Counted from the first letter of the stretch, positions 23,381 to 34,576 are shown. The stretch is 64,000 nucleotides of DNA from Oleomonas cavernae (GCF_003590945.1 NZ_QYUK01000011.1:1578001-1642000), one strand, 5' to 3'. Numbers and translations: made by a program. Notes: generated by a model from the letters alone, not told the origin.

Positions 23381-25555
23381 CTACCCGCCTACCATCACCA
23401 GCGCGTTGGCGGGATCGGAGACGCTGTCGGCACCGGTCTCCATGCGGCCGGCCAGGCGGCGGCCGAAGCCGATGCCGTCGTGGGCGGCGACGGTGTAATC
23501 GTACCAGTTGCTGCTGTGTTCCAGTGCCCGCCGCAGCACCACCCGCTGGCCGGGATCCACCCGCTGCAGCACGGTATAGCTTTCGTAGGCATTGGCCTTG
23601 ACCCGCAGGATGCTGCTGCGCCCGCCGGTGTTGGTCAGCACGATGCCCAGTTGCCGGTGCGGCGCGTCATAGGCGACCGCCACGCCGGTCGTTGCCAGGC
23701 CGCTGCCAGCGGCCACCTTGGCGTCGCCGGTGAAGTGGCGGTGGAAGCTGTTGGGGCCCAGCACCCACAGGTCATACTTGCCGTCGTCGGCGACGATCGG
23801 CCAGTCGCCCGCGATCTGCTTGCCGGCCTCGACCAGGTAGCGCCGCGGCAGCCGGTCCAGGTGCAGGCGGTCGTAGACGTGGAACACCGCCCCCGCCGCG
23901 CCGGTGTTGCGGAAGCGCAGGCGGACGCCGTTGCCATCCACCGCCGCCTCGACATGCAGTTCGTAGGGCAGCGCGCGGGACAGCCGCACGCCCGGTTCCT
24001 GCACCGGCGCCGTCTGCTCGTTCTCGGCCGGGATCGGCACCTGCAGGCGCAGCGCCTGGGCGGCACGGATCGCGTCGGCGTTGATCTTGCTGAGCTTGGG
24101 CAGGCTGGGCACGGCGGTGTTGGGATTGACGAAGTCGAAGGCCGAGGTCAGGTCGCCGCAAACCGCGCGGCGATAGGGGCTGATATTGGCCTCGACCGCG
24201 CCGAAGCGCTGCTCGAGGAAGCGCAGGACCGAGGTATGGTCGAAGACCTGCGAATTGACCCAGCCGCCCCGGCTCCAGGGCGAGACGATGAAACAGGGCA
24301 CGCGCGGCCCCGGCCCATAGACGCCGCCGTCGGGCTTGGGCTGGTTCCTGGTGCCGGCGGGGGCTGCATGATTGAACCGCTCCGCCGCCAGGTCGCCCAG
24401 GGTGGAGGCGCCCGCCGCGGTGCCGTTGGCGTTCATCGAGAACACCGAGGGCGACGGCGCATGGTCGAAGAAGCCGTCGTTCTCGTCGAAATTGATGATC
24501 AGCGCGGTGCGGCTCCAGACCTCGGGATTGGCCACCAGCGCCGCCAGCGTCTCCTGCATGTACCAGCCGCCCTGGACCGGGCTGGAGATTGCCGGATGCT
24601 CGCTATAGAAGGTCGGCGCCACGATCCACGAGACCTGCGGCAGGCGCCCCGCCCTCACATCCTGCTTGAATTCCTGCAGCAGCCCGCCCAGCGGCATGGT
24701 GTTGCCCACACCCTTGTAGAGCGGGGCCTTGGCATCCTGGCGCGTGTTGTAGGGGATATAGGGCAAGCCGCCCAGCGGCGTGTTGCCGACCGCCTCGCTG
24801 GCTTTGCGATACTGGCGGAAGCCGGCCAGGGGATTGTCGCTGAAATTGTCCGGCAGGTTCTGGTAGACCTTCCAGGTTACACCCGCCTGCTCCAGCCGCT
24901 CGGGATAGGTGGTCCAGACATGGCCCTCGCCCGAGGGCCCGAGGCTGTCCCATTCGTTCACCACGATGGCGACATTCGATCCCGTCGGGCCATTGGTGCC
25001 GGTCCAATGGAACAGGCGGTTGGGATTGGTGCCCGCGTGTACGGCGCAATGATAGGCGTCGCACAGGGTGAAGGCATTGGCCAGGGCGAACTGGAAGGGC
25101 AGCTCCGCTTCCTTGAAATAGCCCATCGACCGGTCTTCCTTGTACCGGGGCCATTCGAACATGCGGCCGTCGGCCCAGGCCTGGTGGGCATCGGGCCAGG
25201 TGTGCGGCGTGCTGTTGATACGCTGGGCGTTGCCTTTGCTCGCATCCAGGTGATAGGGCATCACCACGCGGGTGCCGTTGCTCTGCTGGAACACGCTGCG
25301 CCCGCCCGGCAGCGGGATGGTGAAGCGGTCGCCGAAGCCGCGCACCCCGGCCAGGGTGCCGAAGTAATGATCGAACGAGCGGTTTTCCTGCATCAGGATG
25401 ACGACATGCTCGACATCCTGGATGCTGCGCGTGGCGTTGTTGGCGGCAATGGCCAGCGCGTCGCGGATGACCGGCGGGAACGCCGACAGGGCGGCAGCGG
25501 TACCGGCGACGGCGCCGGCCTGCTTCAAGAAATCTCGCCTGCTCTTGTCGGTCAT
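23381..25555 (-). CDS. phosphocholine-specific phospholipase C, Tat-exported (paralogue 3)
   Basis: A 724-residue third paralogue. The Tat motif is S-R-R-D-F-L-K, ENRSFD is at 57-62, and the 'NFDENDGFFDH' block and F-D-H-T-S motif are present. Its loop reads 'DHAPSPSVFS' where the others have 'PPPALFS', one of the clearer differences near the active-site region. ATG 25555 has GGGGG nine bases upstream and matches the paralogues; ATG 25564 is a nearby alternative. It is the promoter-proximal gene of the array. Phospholipase C genes of this family are often phosphate-regulated, but I found no convincing Pho box. Confidence 0.92.
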   Translation of the reverse strand: MTDKSRRDFLKQAGAVAGTAAALSAFPPVIRDALAIAANNATRSIQDVEHVVILMQENRSFDHYFGTLAGVRGFGDRFTIPLPGGRSVFQQSNGTRVVMPYHLDASKGNAQRINSTPHTWPDAHQAWADGRMFEWPRYKEDRSMGYFKEAELPFQFALANAFTLCDAYHCAVHAGTNPNRLFHWTGTNGPTGSNVAIVVNEWDSLGPSGEGHVWTTYPERLEQAGVTWKVYQNLPDNFSDNPLAGFRQYRKASEAVGNTPLGGLPYIPYNTRQDAKAPLYKGVGNTMPLGGLLQEFKQDVRAGRLPQVSWIVAPTFYSEHPAISSPVQGGWYMQETLAALVANPEVWSRTALIINFDENDGFFDHAPSPSVFSMNANGTAAGASTLGDLAAERFNHAAPAGTRNQPKPDGGVYGPGPRVPCFIVSPWSRGGWVNSQVFDHTSVLRFLEQRFGAVEANISPYRRAVCGDLTSAFDFVNPNTAVPSLPKLSKINADAIRAAQALRLQVPIPAENEQTAPVQEPGVRLSRALPYELHVEAAVDGNGVRLRFRNTGAAGAVFHVYDRLHLDRLPRRYLVEAGKQIAGDWPIVADDGKYDLWVLGPNSFHRHFTGDAKVAAGSGLATTGVAVAYDAPHRQLGIVLTNTGGRSSILRVKANAYESYTVLQRVDPGQRVVLRRALEHSSNWYDYTVAAHDGIGFGRRLAGRMETGADSVSDPANALVMVGG

Positions 25556-25684
25556 CGCCGTCATCCCCCGGGTTACGCCACGTCGCACTGAAATCTGAAA
25601 CAAAATTGTCAGATTTGACCAAGGCAATACGCTGCTTTTGCTGGCGCTCATCAAAAGAAGACCAGAAAAGGCGCGCACTGATTC

Positions 25685-25710
25685 TTTGTCAGGGGATATT
25701 TACTGACAAA
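25685..25710. promoter_or_regulatory. 8-bp inverted repeat in the phospholipase/esterase divergent region
   Basis: TTTGTCAG (25685-25692) and CTGACAAA (25703-25710) are perfect inverted repeats with a 10-bp AT-rich spacer. They lie in the 297-bp intergenic region between phospholipase 3 and the divergent esterase. The layout fits a dimeric regulator site for either gene. The rest of the region is AT-richer than its surroundings and shows no gene. Confidence 0.4.
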
Positions 25711-25852
25711 TATTGCAGCTATGTTTCCAGGTTTGCCTGATTTGGAACCAATGTGGCGGCGACGCGCCGCGGCGGCGGGAACATTTTCAGCGATCTGGCA
25801 ACCGCGCGCCACCTGCGTCACCATTGATGGACACGAATCGGTAAAGGCCGAG

Positions 25853-26617
25853 ATGCCCGATCGCTTCGACAGCCGCTTCCAGATCAGCCGGCGCCTGCTG
25901 GCAGGCGCCTTGATGCTGGGCGTCGCCGGCTGTGCCACGGCACCGCCGGCCGGGATCGGCCGGCGGCGCGACTACGGCCTGCTGCAGGACGATGGCACGC
26001 GTATCGTCCTGCCGCCCGGGTTCTCCAAAGACAGGCAATGGCCGGCCGTGGTGTTCCTGCCGGCGACCGACGGCACCGCCCCCGATCTCTATCGCTACTA
26101 TGCGGCGCAACACGAACAGCGCGGCGGCTTCGTTGCCGTCCTGCCGCCGGGATCGAGCGGCGCCAGCGACTACAGCGACGGCGAGCGTTTTGCCGAAACC
26201 ATCGCCCAGTGGAACGACCGGGTGGTCGAGACCTTGACCCGGCACGAGGCGCGCTTCGCGATCGAGACCGGCCGGGTGGCGCTTGCCGGCTTCTCCCTGG
26301 GCGGCGACCTGTCCTGGGCGCTCTCGCTGTCCAGCCCGCAGGCTTTCTGCGGTGCCGTGGTGATGGGCAGCCGCTGCGGCTTCCGCACCCGCCACAGCCT
26401 CGACCTGCTGGCCTTCCGCGGCTATCGCTTTGCCCTGCTGCGCGGGGCCGACGAGGCCTCGGCCCGCGTCGCCGGGATGGCGGCGGCCCGCCGCCTCCTG
26501 GACGAGCAGGGCATCGCCAACATCTTCGGCGAGGTGCCCGGGGAGCATGTCCGTGCCCCGCCGGAGACTTTCATGGGCGCGGTCGACTTCGTGCTGGGCA
26601 CGGTGCCGGTTGCCTGA
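25853..26617 (+). CDS. exported alpha/beta hydrolase lipoprotein (esterase-like)
   Basis: A 254-residue alpha/beta hydrolase. The N-terminus 'SRRLLAGALMLGVAGC' is a signal peptide with a lipobox VAGC, and the paired arginines suggest possible Tat export. The nucleophile elbow is 'LAGFSLGG', and a C-terminal His in 'GEHVRAP' is the likely catalytic base. It resembles polyhydroxybutyrate-depolymerase or dienelactone-hydrolase-like esterases; substrate unknown. ATG 25853 is preferred because it puts the signal peptide at the N-terminus; an open frame extends back to 25721. It is divergent from the phospholipase array and could act on its lipid products, which is speculative. Confidence 0.78.
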   Translation: MPDRFDSRFQISRRLLAGALMLGVAGCATAPPAGIGRRRDYGLLQDDGTRIVLPPGFSKDRQWPAVVFLPATDGTAPDLYRYYAAQHEQRGGFVAVLPPGSSGASDYSDGERFAETIAQWNDRVVETLTRHEARFAIETGRVALAGFSLGGDLSWALSLSSPQAFCGAVVMGSRCGFRTRHSLDLLAFRGYRFALLRGADEASARVAGMAAARRLLDEQGIANIFGEVPGEHVRAPPETFMGAVDFVLGTVPVA

Positions 26618-26707
26618 TCGCCCGGCAGCGGTTGTCCAGGCAATAAGCCTCGACCGCAAAGTGCCGGCCGGGCGCCACCAGGTGTCCCCTGCCCGCCTGA
26701 AATGAAA

Positions 26708-26727
26708 ACGGGGCCGGAAGGCCCCGT
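26708..26727 (-). terminator. terminator between the convergent esterase and DUF882 genes
   Basis: ACGGGGCC-GGAA-GGCCCCGT, an 8-bp perfect stem with a GGAA loop. On the minus strand it is followed by TTTTC, fitting termination of the DUF882 gene, and it may serve the esterase as well. Confidence 0.7.
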
Positions 26728-26761
26728 CGGTCACAGTGTCGCCAAGATTGCGGCGGCGACC

Positions 26762-27406
26762 TCAGCCCCAGGTGCGGATCGGCCCGGTATCGACATGGAC
26801 GAAGCCCGAGCGGCGATAGAAGCCGACGCCGCCTTGATTCATCGAAACCGCGGTCTTGTAGATGCCGCGCAGGTCGCGGCCGGGCAGGCGGATGTCCAGG
26901 GCCATGCCCTGGATATGATAGGAATTCTGCGCGACGCCGCGGCTTTCCGTGGCGCGCATGGCATTGGTGCGCGGCGCCCGGTAGGCCGAAACGATCTGGA
27001 ACGACGGCGCGCCCAGGCGCTGCCCCATCGAGGCCAGCAGGTCGAACAGGCCCGGGTCGATCCGATGGACCTCGTTGGCCCGATGATCGCGCAGCAGGAT
27101 GTTCAGCTTCTGGAGGGATTCAGGGACGTAGTAGCCGTCACGCCAATAGGCGCCGCTGAAACTCTCGCCCGTGTTCATGTTGGTGAGGGAAAGCTTGCGC
27201 GGGCCACCGCCAGCAGCCAGGACCGCCCTGGGCGTCAACATGCCCGAAGCGACGACGGCGGCGGCAGCGCCCAGGCCCAACAACAGGCCACGACGGGTCG
27301 GCGAACTGGTGGTACTGGTTTCAGGAACGGCGGTACTGCAAACGGCGGGGACGGGATCAGCAGCGGCAACCAACGGGTTACGACGCAACAGTCGCTCGAA
27401 CGCCAT
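26762..27406 (-). CDS. DUF882/YcbK-like murein peptidase, Tat-exported
   Basis: A 214-residue protein of the M15-like DUF882 family (YcbK/MepK type). After an N-terminal stretch, 'SPTRRGLLLGLGAAAAVV' is a twin-arginine signal with a cleavage region near VLAAGG. The catalytic zinc-site residues lie in 'SAYRAPRTN', 'SYHIQGMALDIRLPG' and 'GFVHVDTGP' (H, D and H-x-D). Homologues cleave peptidoglycan crosslinks, in particular LD-crosslinks in the case of MepK. That matches the L,D-transpeptidase gene immediately upstream on the same strand, which would make such crosslinks. AAAGGGG precedes ATG 27406. Confidence 0.87.
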   Translation of the reverse strand: MAFERLLRRNPLVAAADPVPAVCSTAVPETSTTSSPTRRGLLLGLGAAAAVVASGMLTPRAVLAAGGGPRKLSLTNMNTGESFSGAYWRDGYYVPESLQKLNILLRDHRANEVHRIDPGLFDLLASMGQRLGAPSFQIVSAYRAPRTNAMRATESRGVAQNSYHIQGMALDIRLPGRDLRGIYKTAVSMNQGGVGFYRRSGFVHVDTGPIRTWG

Positions 27407-27664
27407 CTCGCTACCCCTTTTACTTGACCAACCGGCTTTTGCCGTGTCTTGGTCCGCCAGCCCCTGGTGCCCCGTCGGCACCTTGTTCTACCTATCGAAT
27501 CGCCGGTATGTGACAGCGACGGCAGAGCATTACCCGAGTGAGTCGGTGTTGCAACCCCGATACGGTCAATATGCTGTCAAAATGGCCGCGATTTATTGTC
27601 CCAACTGGGCTGTTTTGGCCACACCCGAGTCTGGCCGGTCGCGGGCGCACCTTGCCCATACAAA

Positions 27665-27689
27665 AAGGGCGGCCTCCGGGGCCGCCCTT
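27665..27689 (-). terminator. terminator after the L,D-transpeptidase gene
   Basis: AAGGGCGGCC-TCCGG-GGCCGCCCTT, a 10-bp perfect stem followed on the minus strand by TTTTTG. It lies 25 bp after the transpeptidase stop, within the 307-bp gap before the DUF882 gene; the remainder of that gap should hold the DUF882 promoter, but I see no clear -35/-10. Confidence 0.8.
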
Positions 27690-27713
27690 GATTTGTAACT
27701 GGCGTGCCCCGGT

Positions 27714-29624
27714 TCAGGACTCGCTGGCGATCAGAACCGGCCGGCCCAGGCCCTTCTGGATCCGGTCGTCGATGCCATACAGATCCTGGCGGAACTGGGC
27801 ATTGCCTTCGGCGTCGACCCAGGCGGTGACGTAGGTCAGGCGCACGCCGATCGCGTGCGTGACGTTGACAAAAATGGTCGAGGTCGTCCGCGCCAGCGTC
27901 GCATCGATGCGCGTCCGGTCCCAGCCGGGCACGTCGCGGACTAGGCGGGCACCGAGGCTGAGCGGATCCTTGACCCGCACGCAGCCCGAACTGAGCGCCC
28001 GCATGTCGCGCGCGAACAGGTGCTTGTCCGGCGTGTCGTGCATATAGACGGCATAGTCGTTGACGAAGTTGATCTTCATCCGGCCCAGCGAATTGCCGGC
28101 CCCCGGCCGCTGACGCATGCGATAGGGGATCGACCGGCTGCGCGGCACCTGGGTCCAGTCGACCGTGGCCGGGTCGACCACCTCGCCATCGTTGCCGTAC
28201 AGGGTGAAGCCGTGGTCGGTCAGATAGTTGGGATCGTTGATCTGCTTGCGGACGATGTCCTCGCCGGCCAGCTTGGCTGGCACGCTCCAGGGCGGATTGA
28301 GGACGACGCTGGTCACCTTGCTCTGCAGCAGCGGCGTCTTGCGGACTTCACGGCCGACCACCACCTGGGTCTCGATCGCCAGCACCCCGTCCTCGTAGTA
28401 GCGCAGGGTGAATTCGGGGATGTTGACGACGATGCGGTCCGGGCCCAGGTCGTCGAGCTGCTGGCGCTTGCGCTCCATGTTGACCAGGATCTGGCCGATC
28501 CGGTACTCGACCGGCTTCGCCATGTGCTCCAGGGTCAGCTTGCCGATGACGCCGTCGGCCTTGAGGCCATGGCGGGCCTGGAAATGTTCGACCGCCTTGA
28601 GCAGCGCCGGGTCGTAATAGTTGGGTTTCTCGGCGGTCGCGGCCGCGCCGTCGGTCGACGCCAGGCGGGCGCGAATGGCCGGTATCCGGCTATCGACCGC
28701 GCCGGGCTCGATCTTGGCGCCACCGGCAGGGACAACGGCCCAGCCGCCGGCGGCGGCAAGGGTCCGGTAGCTGGCCAGCAGTGCCTTCAAGGCAGCGTAT
28801 TCGGCATCCTGCGGCCCCAGGGCAACCAGCGCTGCCGCCGTGTCGGCCTGGCTCACCACGCCCACCAGCAGGGCCACGGAATCGACGGGCTGGCCCAGTT
28901 CGCGCATGTCGACCGGCAGGCGCACGCTCGCCAGGCGGGCGCCGCTGCGGTCGGCGGCATATTTGATCACGGTGTCGGTAAACAGCACCTCGAAGGCACC
29001 GGTCGCCCCCTCGGCCTGCAAGGCTTCGAGCTGGGCCAGCGGATAGGCCCGGGCATCCAGCCCCTCGGCCCCGGCATCGGCGATCAACGCCGTCACCGCC
29101 GGCACCGACGCGGCCAGCCGGCCGGCACCGGTCCACAGCGGCGCGGCGCCGACCACGCCATAGAAACGCTCGACATCGGGACGCGACCAGCCGGTCGCGC
29201 CGAGCTTCGTCGGATCGAAGGCCAGGGCCGTCTCCAGCGTCACCCCCGGCGGCAGGCGCTCGACCGTCGGCGGCACGATGGCGGCCGGGGCTGTTTCGAC
29301 AGCGGTCGCCGGCGGCACGACGGCCGGTTCGGGGGCGACCGCCTGTTCGGCGGCGCCATCGGGATCGGGTATCGCGGCATCGGGTACCGCGGCATCGTCT
29401 GGCGCGTCGGCCACCGCGCTATCGGTATCGGCGGCCTCCTGGGGCGCGACCAGCGGGGTCTCGGCCGGGGTCGCCGGCGGCAAGGGCGCAGGTTGGGCAG
29501 CGGTCTGCGCCGCGGCTTGGCCCGAAACGGTCAAACCGGCAACGAAGGCGCTCCCCCCGATGACAGCGGCTCCGGCGACGCCGAGGCTCAGCGCCGCGGC
29601 GGCAATTGCTCCAACAGTTCGCAT
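27714..29624 (-). CDS. L,D-transpeptidase, YcbB-like
   Basis: A 636-residue exported protein. A signal peptide or membrane anchor covers residues 1-40, followed by an Ala/Pro/Val/Asp-rich, low-complexity linker to about residue 125. A peptidoglycan-binding-like domain ('HFQARHGLKADGVIGKLTLE' type, about 350) precedes the YkuD catalytic domain, with the signature His in 'MHDTP' and 'SSGCVRV' carrying the catalytic Cys. It should form meso-DAP to meso-DAP 3-3 crosslinks in the periplasm. The length and order match the YcbB subfamily. It has its own terminator; the DUF882 peptidase lies downstream. Confidence 0.92.
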   Translation of the reverse strand: MRTVGAIAAAALSLGVAGAAVIGGSAFVAGLTVSGQAAAQTAAQPAPLPPATPAETPLVAPQEAADTDSAVADAPDDAAVPDAAIPDPDGAAEQAVAPEPAVVPPATAVETAPAAIVPPTVERLPPGVTLETALAFDPTKLGATGWSRPDVERFYGVVGAAPLWTGAGRLAASVPAVTALIADAGAEGLDARAYPLAQLEALQAEGATGAFEVLFTDTVIKYAADRSGARLASVRLPVDMRELGQPVDSVALLVGVVSQADTAAALVALGPQDAEYAALKALLASYRTLAAAGGWAVVPAGGAKIEPGAVDSRIPAIRARLASTDGAAATAEKPNYYDPALLKAVEHFQARHGLKADGVIGKLTLEHMAKPVEYRIGQILVNMERKRQQLDDLGPDRIVVNIPEFTLRYYEDGVLAIETQVVVGREVRKTPLLQSKVTSVVLNPPWSVPAKLAGEDIVRKQINDPNYLTDHGFTLYGNDGEVVDPATVDWTQVPRSRSIPYRMRQRPGAGNSLGRMKINFVNDYAVYMHDTPDKHLFARDMRALSSGCVRVKDPLSLGARLVRDVPGWDRTRIDATLARTTSTIFVNVTHAIGVRLTYVTAWVDAEGNAQFRQDLYGIDDRIQKGLGRPVLIASES

Positions 29625-30580
29625 TCAGGCACACCCATTCCCGCGCCACCCCGGCGCGAACCGTATTCTGGAACACTTGCCGAACATTGCAAGTGACGGC
29701 CGTCACGCTCGGGATAAGCGATCGGCTGTGTTGCCCGCCGACAACAAGGCGTCACGCAGCCGCCATGCGTGCCAGATAGGCGAGCAATGCGGCCTTGTGC
29801 TGGGTCAGGCCCTTGTAGGCCAGGGTCTCGGGCGGAAAAGCCGCGACCGCGGCGGCCAGGGTCCCTGCCCGCGCCGAATCGGCCGCGACCTCGGCAATCG
29901 GACATTGATAGGTGCGGATCGTGAACAGCACGGCACCGGTGGCCGGCAACCGGCGCAGGGTCTGCCGTTCCGAACGCAGAAACAGCCGCACGCCGACATC
30001 GTCGACGGTGATCGGCGGATCGACCGGGCGGTCGCCGTGGCCCTGGGGCTGGAACAGCGCCGGGTCGTCGTGGATCGACCAGTTGGTCCGCAGCATCGGA
30101 CGCTCGACGGCCAGATTGGCGAAGAACCGTTCCACCGGGGCCAGCAGCTTCTCGTTGAAGAACGGGGTGGGCCCATGAATCGCCCGCAAGGGCCGGCCGA
30201 TCTTGTCGGCCAGGCGCCAGCGCGACGGAAAGCACAAGGACGCCGCGACCAGGACATAGGGCTCCCCCGCCGCCGGCGGCGCCATCAGGCACAGGTCCTC
30301 CTGCACCAGGCGCCCGGCCCGGTCCAGCGAGTGCAGGCCCGGTGCCGCCAGGTCGTGGCGGCGGCCGTCGATCCGGTCGATCAGGACATCGCCTTCGCGG
30401 GCAAAGCGGTCGGGGAAGCGTCGGGGCAAATGCGCGGCCAGCAGGGCCAGCAGTTCGGCCCCTATCGCCTCCGACCCCGGCAGGGCCTCGAACACGTCGC
30501 CGTGACGCTGCGCCAGCAAGCGCAGGCGCTCGTCGATTTCAGCGCGATAGTTGCCGTCGATCTGGATCCAGTCGTCCAGA

Positions 30581-31741
<1,161 letters not shown>

Positions 31742-31753
31742 GAAAAACCCGTA

Positions 31754-32611
31754 TCAATGCCGCGTCGAGGCCGCGATCTCGTCGCCGTACCGCCACTCCA
31801 GCACGCTCTTGAAGATCAGCGTGACGAGGGCCAGCAGGGCGAGCAAGGAAGCGACGGCAAAGGCGGCCGTGAAGTTGTACTCGTTGTAAAGAATTTCGAC
31901 GTGCAGCGGCATGGTGTTGGTCAGGCCGCGGACATGGCCCGAGACCACCGAGACGGCGCCGAACTCGCCCATGGCCCGGGCGTTGCACAGCAGCACGCCA
32001 TAGAGCAGGCCCCAGCGGATGTTGGGCAGGGTCACGTGCCAGAAGGTCTGCCAGCCGCTGGCGCCCAGCGACAGGGCCGCCTCCTCCTCCGAGGTTCCCT
32101 GCTCCTGCATCAGCGGGATCAGTTCGCGCGCCACGAAGGGGAAGGTAACGAAGATGGTGGCGAGCACGATCCCCGGCACGGCGAAGATGATCTTGATGTC
32201 ATGCTCGGCCAGCCAGGGCCCGAGCAGGCCCTGCGCCCCGAACAGCAGCACGTAGATCAGGCCCGAGATCACCGGCGACACCGAGAACGGCAGGTCGATC
32301 AGGGTGATCAGGAAGCTTTTGCCCCAGAATTCGAACTTGGCGATGCACCAGGCAGCCGCCACGCCGAAGACCAGGTTGAGCGGCACGGCGATCGCCGCGA
32401 CCAGCAAGGTCAACTCGATCGAGGCCAGGGTATCGCGCTCGACGATCGCCTCGAAGAACGGGCCAAGGCCCTTGCGCAGGGCTTCGATGAAAACGGCCGC
32501 CAGCGGCAGGACAAGGAACAGGCCGAGATAAAGCAGGGCAATGCCCGACAGGCTCAGGCGCAGGAACGGGCCTTCGGTGGTTGCGTCATTGGTGCGGGGT
32601 GCGCCGTCCAT
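31754..32611 (-). CDS. cysW: sulfate ABC transporter permease CysW
   Basis: A 285-residue inner-membrane permease with about six helices. It carries the EAA loop '[24 protein letters not shown]' type contact (E-E-E-A-A-x-x-L-G-A-S) and the C-terminal stretch '[25 protein letters not shown]' that is typical of CysW. It pairs with CysT to form the sulfate/thiosulfate channel. It lies 12 bp before cysA and 19 bp after cysT, in one operon. Confidence 0.95.
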   Translation of the reverse strand: MDGAPRTNDATTEGPFLRLSLSGIALLYLGLFLVLPLAAVFIEALRKGLGPFFEAIVERDTLASIELTLLVAAIAVPLNLVFGVAAAWCIAKFEFWGKSFLITLIDLPFSVSPVISGLIYVLLFGAQGLLGPWLAEHDIKIIFAVPGIVLATIFVTFPFVARELIPLMQEQGTSEEEAALSLGASGWQTFWHVTLPNIRWGLLYGVLLCNARAMGEFGAVSVVSGHVRGLTNTMPLHVEILYNEYNFTAAFAVASLLALLALVTLIFKSVLEWRYGDEIAASTRH

Positions 32612-32630
32612 GGCAGCCGGTCCTTGAGGC

Positions 32631-33502
32631 TCAAGCCTGCATGCGCGCGCGGTTCCAGCGCTGCAGCAGGTTGATGACGAGAAGCATCACGAAGGAGATC
32701 GTCAGCATGATGACGGCGATCGCCGAGGCACCGGCGTAATTGTATTCCTCGAGCTTCGTCACGATCAGCAGCGGCGCGATTTCCGAGACCATCGGAATAT
32801 TGCCGGCGATGAAGATCACCGAGCCGTATTCGCCCACCGCGCGGGCAAAGGCCAGGGCAAAACCGGTGATCAGCGCCGGCAGCACCGCGGGCAGGATCAC
32901 CCGCGTGAAGGTATCCAGGCGCGTGCCACCCAGGCTGGCGGCCGCCTCCTCGGTCTCGGCGTCGAAATCGGCCAGGACGGGCTGCACGGTGCGCACGACG
33001 AAGGGCAGGCCGATGAAGGTCAGCGCCAGGATTACGCCCAGCGGCGTATAGGCGATCATCAGGCCCTTGGGCCCGAACACGCTGCCCACCCAGGTATCGG
33101 CGGCAAACAGGCTGCCGACCCAGCCGTTCCTGGCATAGAGCGTCGCCAGCGTGATGCCGGCAACCGCCGTCGGCAGGGCAAAGGGCAGGTCGACGATGGC
33201 ATCGACGATGCGCTTGCCGGGAAAGCGGTAGCGGACCAGCACCCAGGCCAGGATCAGGCCGAACACGCCGTTGATCACGGCGGCGATCAGCGAGGCGCCG
33301 AAGGACAGCTTCAAGGCCGCCGCCACCCGTGGATCGAGAATCAGCTTGATGATGCCCTCAAGCCCAGGTCGCTCGCCCGCAGGATCAGGGCGGCCAGCGG
33401 GACCAGGACGATCAGGAAGAGATAACCCAACGAAAAACCGAGCGTTATCCCGAAACCCGGAAGAACGCTCGGTTGACGCAGCCGGGCAGAAGTCCAGCTC
33501 AT
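32631..33502 (-). pseudogene. cysT: sulfate ABC transporter permease CysT, frameshifted near its 5' end
   Basis: The frame from ATG 33502 encodes a family-like N-terminus (S-V-L-P-G-F-G-I-T-L-G-F-S-L-G-Y) and the first helix, then stops at 33341. The rest of the protein (from about 33360 to 32631, with 'EEAAASLGGTRLDTF' as the EAA loop) continues in another frame. Adding one G near 33355-33361 joins them as ...ASDLGLEGIIKLILDP..., giving a normal permease of about 290 residues. A later GTG at 33326 would give a product lacking the first helix. Either this is a single-base sequencing deletion (favoured) or sulfate uptake is impaired in this strain. Confidence 0.88.
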
Positions 33503-33520
33503 ATGATGTAAAACCCAGGT

Positions 33521-34576
33521 TTAGGGGGCAGGCTTGTAAATCTGGTCGAACACGCCGCCGTCCGCGAAGTGCGTTTGCTGTGCCTTGCGCCAGCCGCCGA
33601 AAGCCGCATCGTCGATCGTCACCAGTTCGATGGTCGGGAAGGTGTCCTTGTACTTGGCGGCGACTTCCTTGTCACGCGGGCGATAGAACCACTTCGCCGC
33701 AAGCTCCTGGCCCTCCTTGGTATACAGGAAGTTCAGGTAGGCTTCGGCCTGCTTGCGGGTGCCCTTCTTGTCGACCACCTTGTCGACCACGGCGACCGGC
33801 GGCTCGGCCAGGATCGACAGCGAGGGGACGACGATCTCGAACTTATCGGGGCCTAGTTCCTTCAAGGCCAGGAACGCCTCGTTCTCCCAGGCCAGGAGGA
33901 CGTCGCCGATTTCGCGCTGGACGAAGGTGGTGGTCGAACCGCGGGCGCCGGTGTCGAGCACGGGGACGTGCTTGAACAGTTCGGCGACGAAGGCCTTGGC
34001 CTTCTCGGGGTCGTTGTTGTTGTGCTTCAGGGCCCAGGCCCAGGCCGCCAGATAGTTCCAGCGTGCGCCACCCGACGTCTTCGGGTTGGGCGTGATCACC
34101 TCGACGCCTTCGTGAACCAGGTCGCCCCAGTCCTTGATGCCCTTGGGATTGCCCTTGCGCACCAGGAACACGATGGTCGAGGTGTAGGGCGCGCTGTTGT
34201 CGGCCAGGCGCTTCTGCCAGTCGGGGGCGATCAGGCCCTTGTCGGCGATCGCATCGATGTCATAGGCCAGGGCCAGGGTGACCACATCGGCCTCGAGGCC
34301 GTCGATCACCGAGCGGGCCTGCTTGCCCGAACCGCCGTGCGACGCCTGAATGGTGACGGTCTCGCCCGTCTCCTTCTTGTAGTGCGCGGCAAAGATGTCG
34401 TTGAACTCCTTGTAGAGTTCGCGCGTTGGATCGTAGGAGACGTTCAGCAGCGTGGTATCGGCCTGCGCCGCCCCTGCCCCCAGGGATCCGCCGACCAGGA
34501 CCGTGACGGCCAGGGCCGCCAGCGCCGGACGCAGACGGCCCAGAACGGACCGCCCCAATGACTTATGCACGCTCAT
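33521..34576 (-). CDS. periplasmic sulfate-binding protein
   Basis: A 351-residue exported solute-binding protein of the Sbp/CysP family. The signal peptide runs to about residue 39 (AAQAD). Family blocks are '[13 protein letters not shown]', '[27 protein letters not shown]' (seen as [10 protein letters not shown]) and '[18 protein letters not shown]'. It binds sulfate (or thiosulfate) and delivers it to CysTW. It is the first structural gene of the operon, 18 bp before cysT. GGAGGAAG precedes ATG 34576. A TTGACA box lies about 55 bp upstream. Confidence 0.94.
   Translation of the reverse strand: MSVHKSLGRSVLGRLRPALAALAVTVLVGGSLGAGAAQADTTLLNVSYDPTRELYKEFNDIFAAHYKKETGETVTIQASHGGSGKQARSVIDGLEADVVTLALAYDIDAIADKGLIAPDWQKRLADNSAPYTSTIVFLVRKGNPKGIKDWGDLVHEGVEVITPNPKTSGGARWNYLAAWAWALKHNNNDPEKAKAFVAELFKHVPVLDTGARGSTTTFVQREIGDVLLAWENEAFLALKELGPDKFEIVVPSLSILAEPPVAVVDKVVDKKGTRKQAEAYLNFLYTKEGQELAAKWFYRPRDKEVAAKYKDTFPTIELVTIDDAAFGGWRKAQQTHFADGGVFDQIYKPAP

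Noticed and set aside
18795..25591. Very long plus-strand open frames (730-885 codons) opposite the three phospholipase genes
   Set aside because: They mirror the same conserved genes in the antisense frame, have Gly/Arg/Val/His-rich products without any domain, and arise from GC-rich third positions on the other strand.
25590..25625. Pho box upstream of the phospholipase array
   Set aside because: GTCAGATTTGAC is an inverted, not the direct, repeat expected for PhoB; spacing does not fit.
32631..33326. cysT as a genuinely short 231-residue permease
   Set aside because: A family-like N-terminus with its own ATG lies just upstream in another frame, so a frameshift explains the short frame better.
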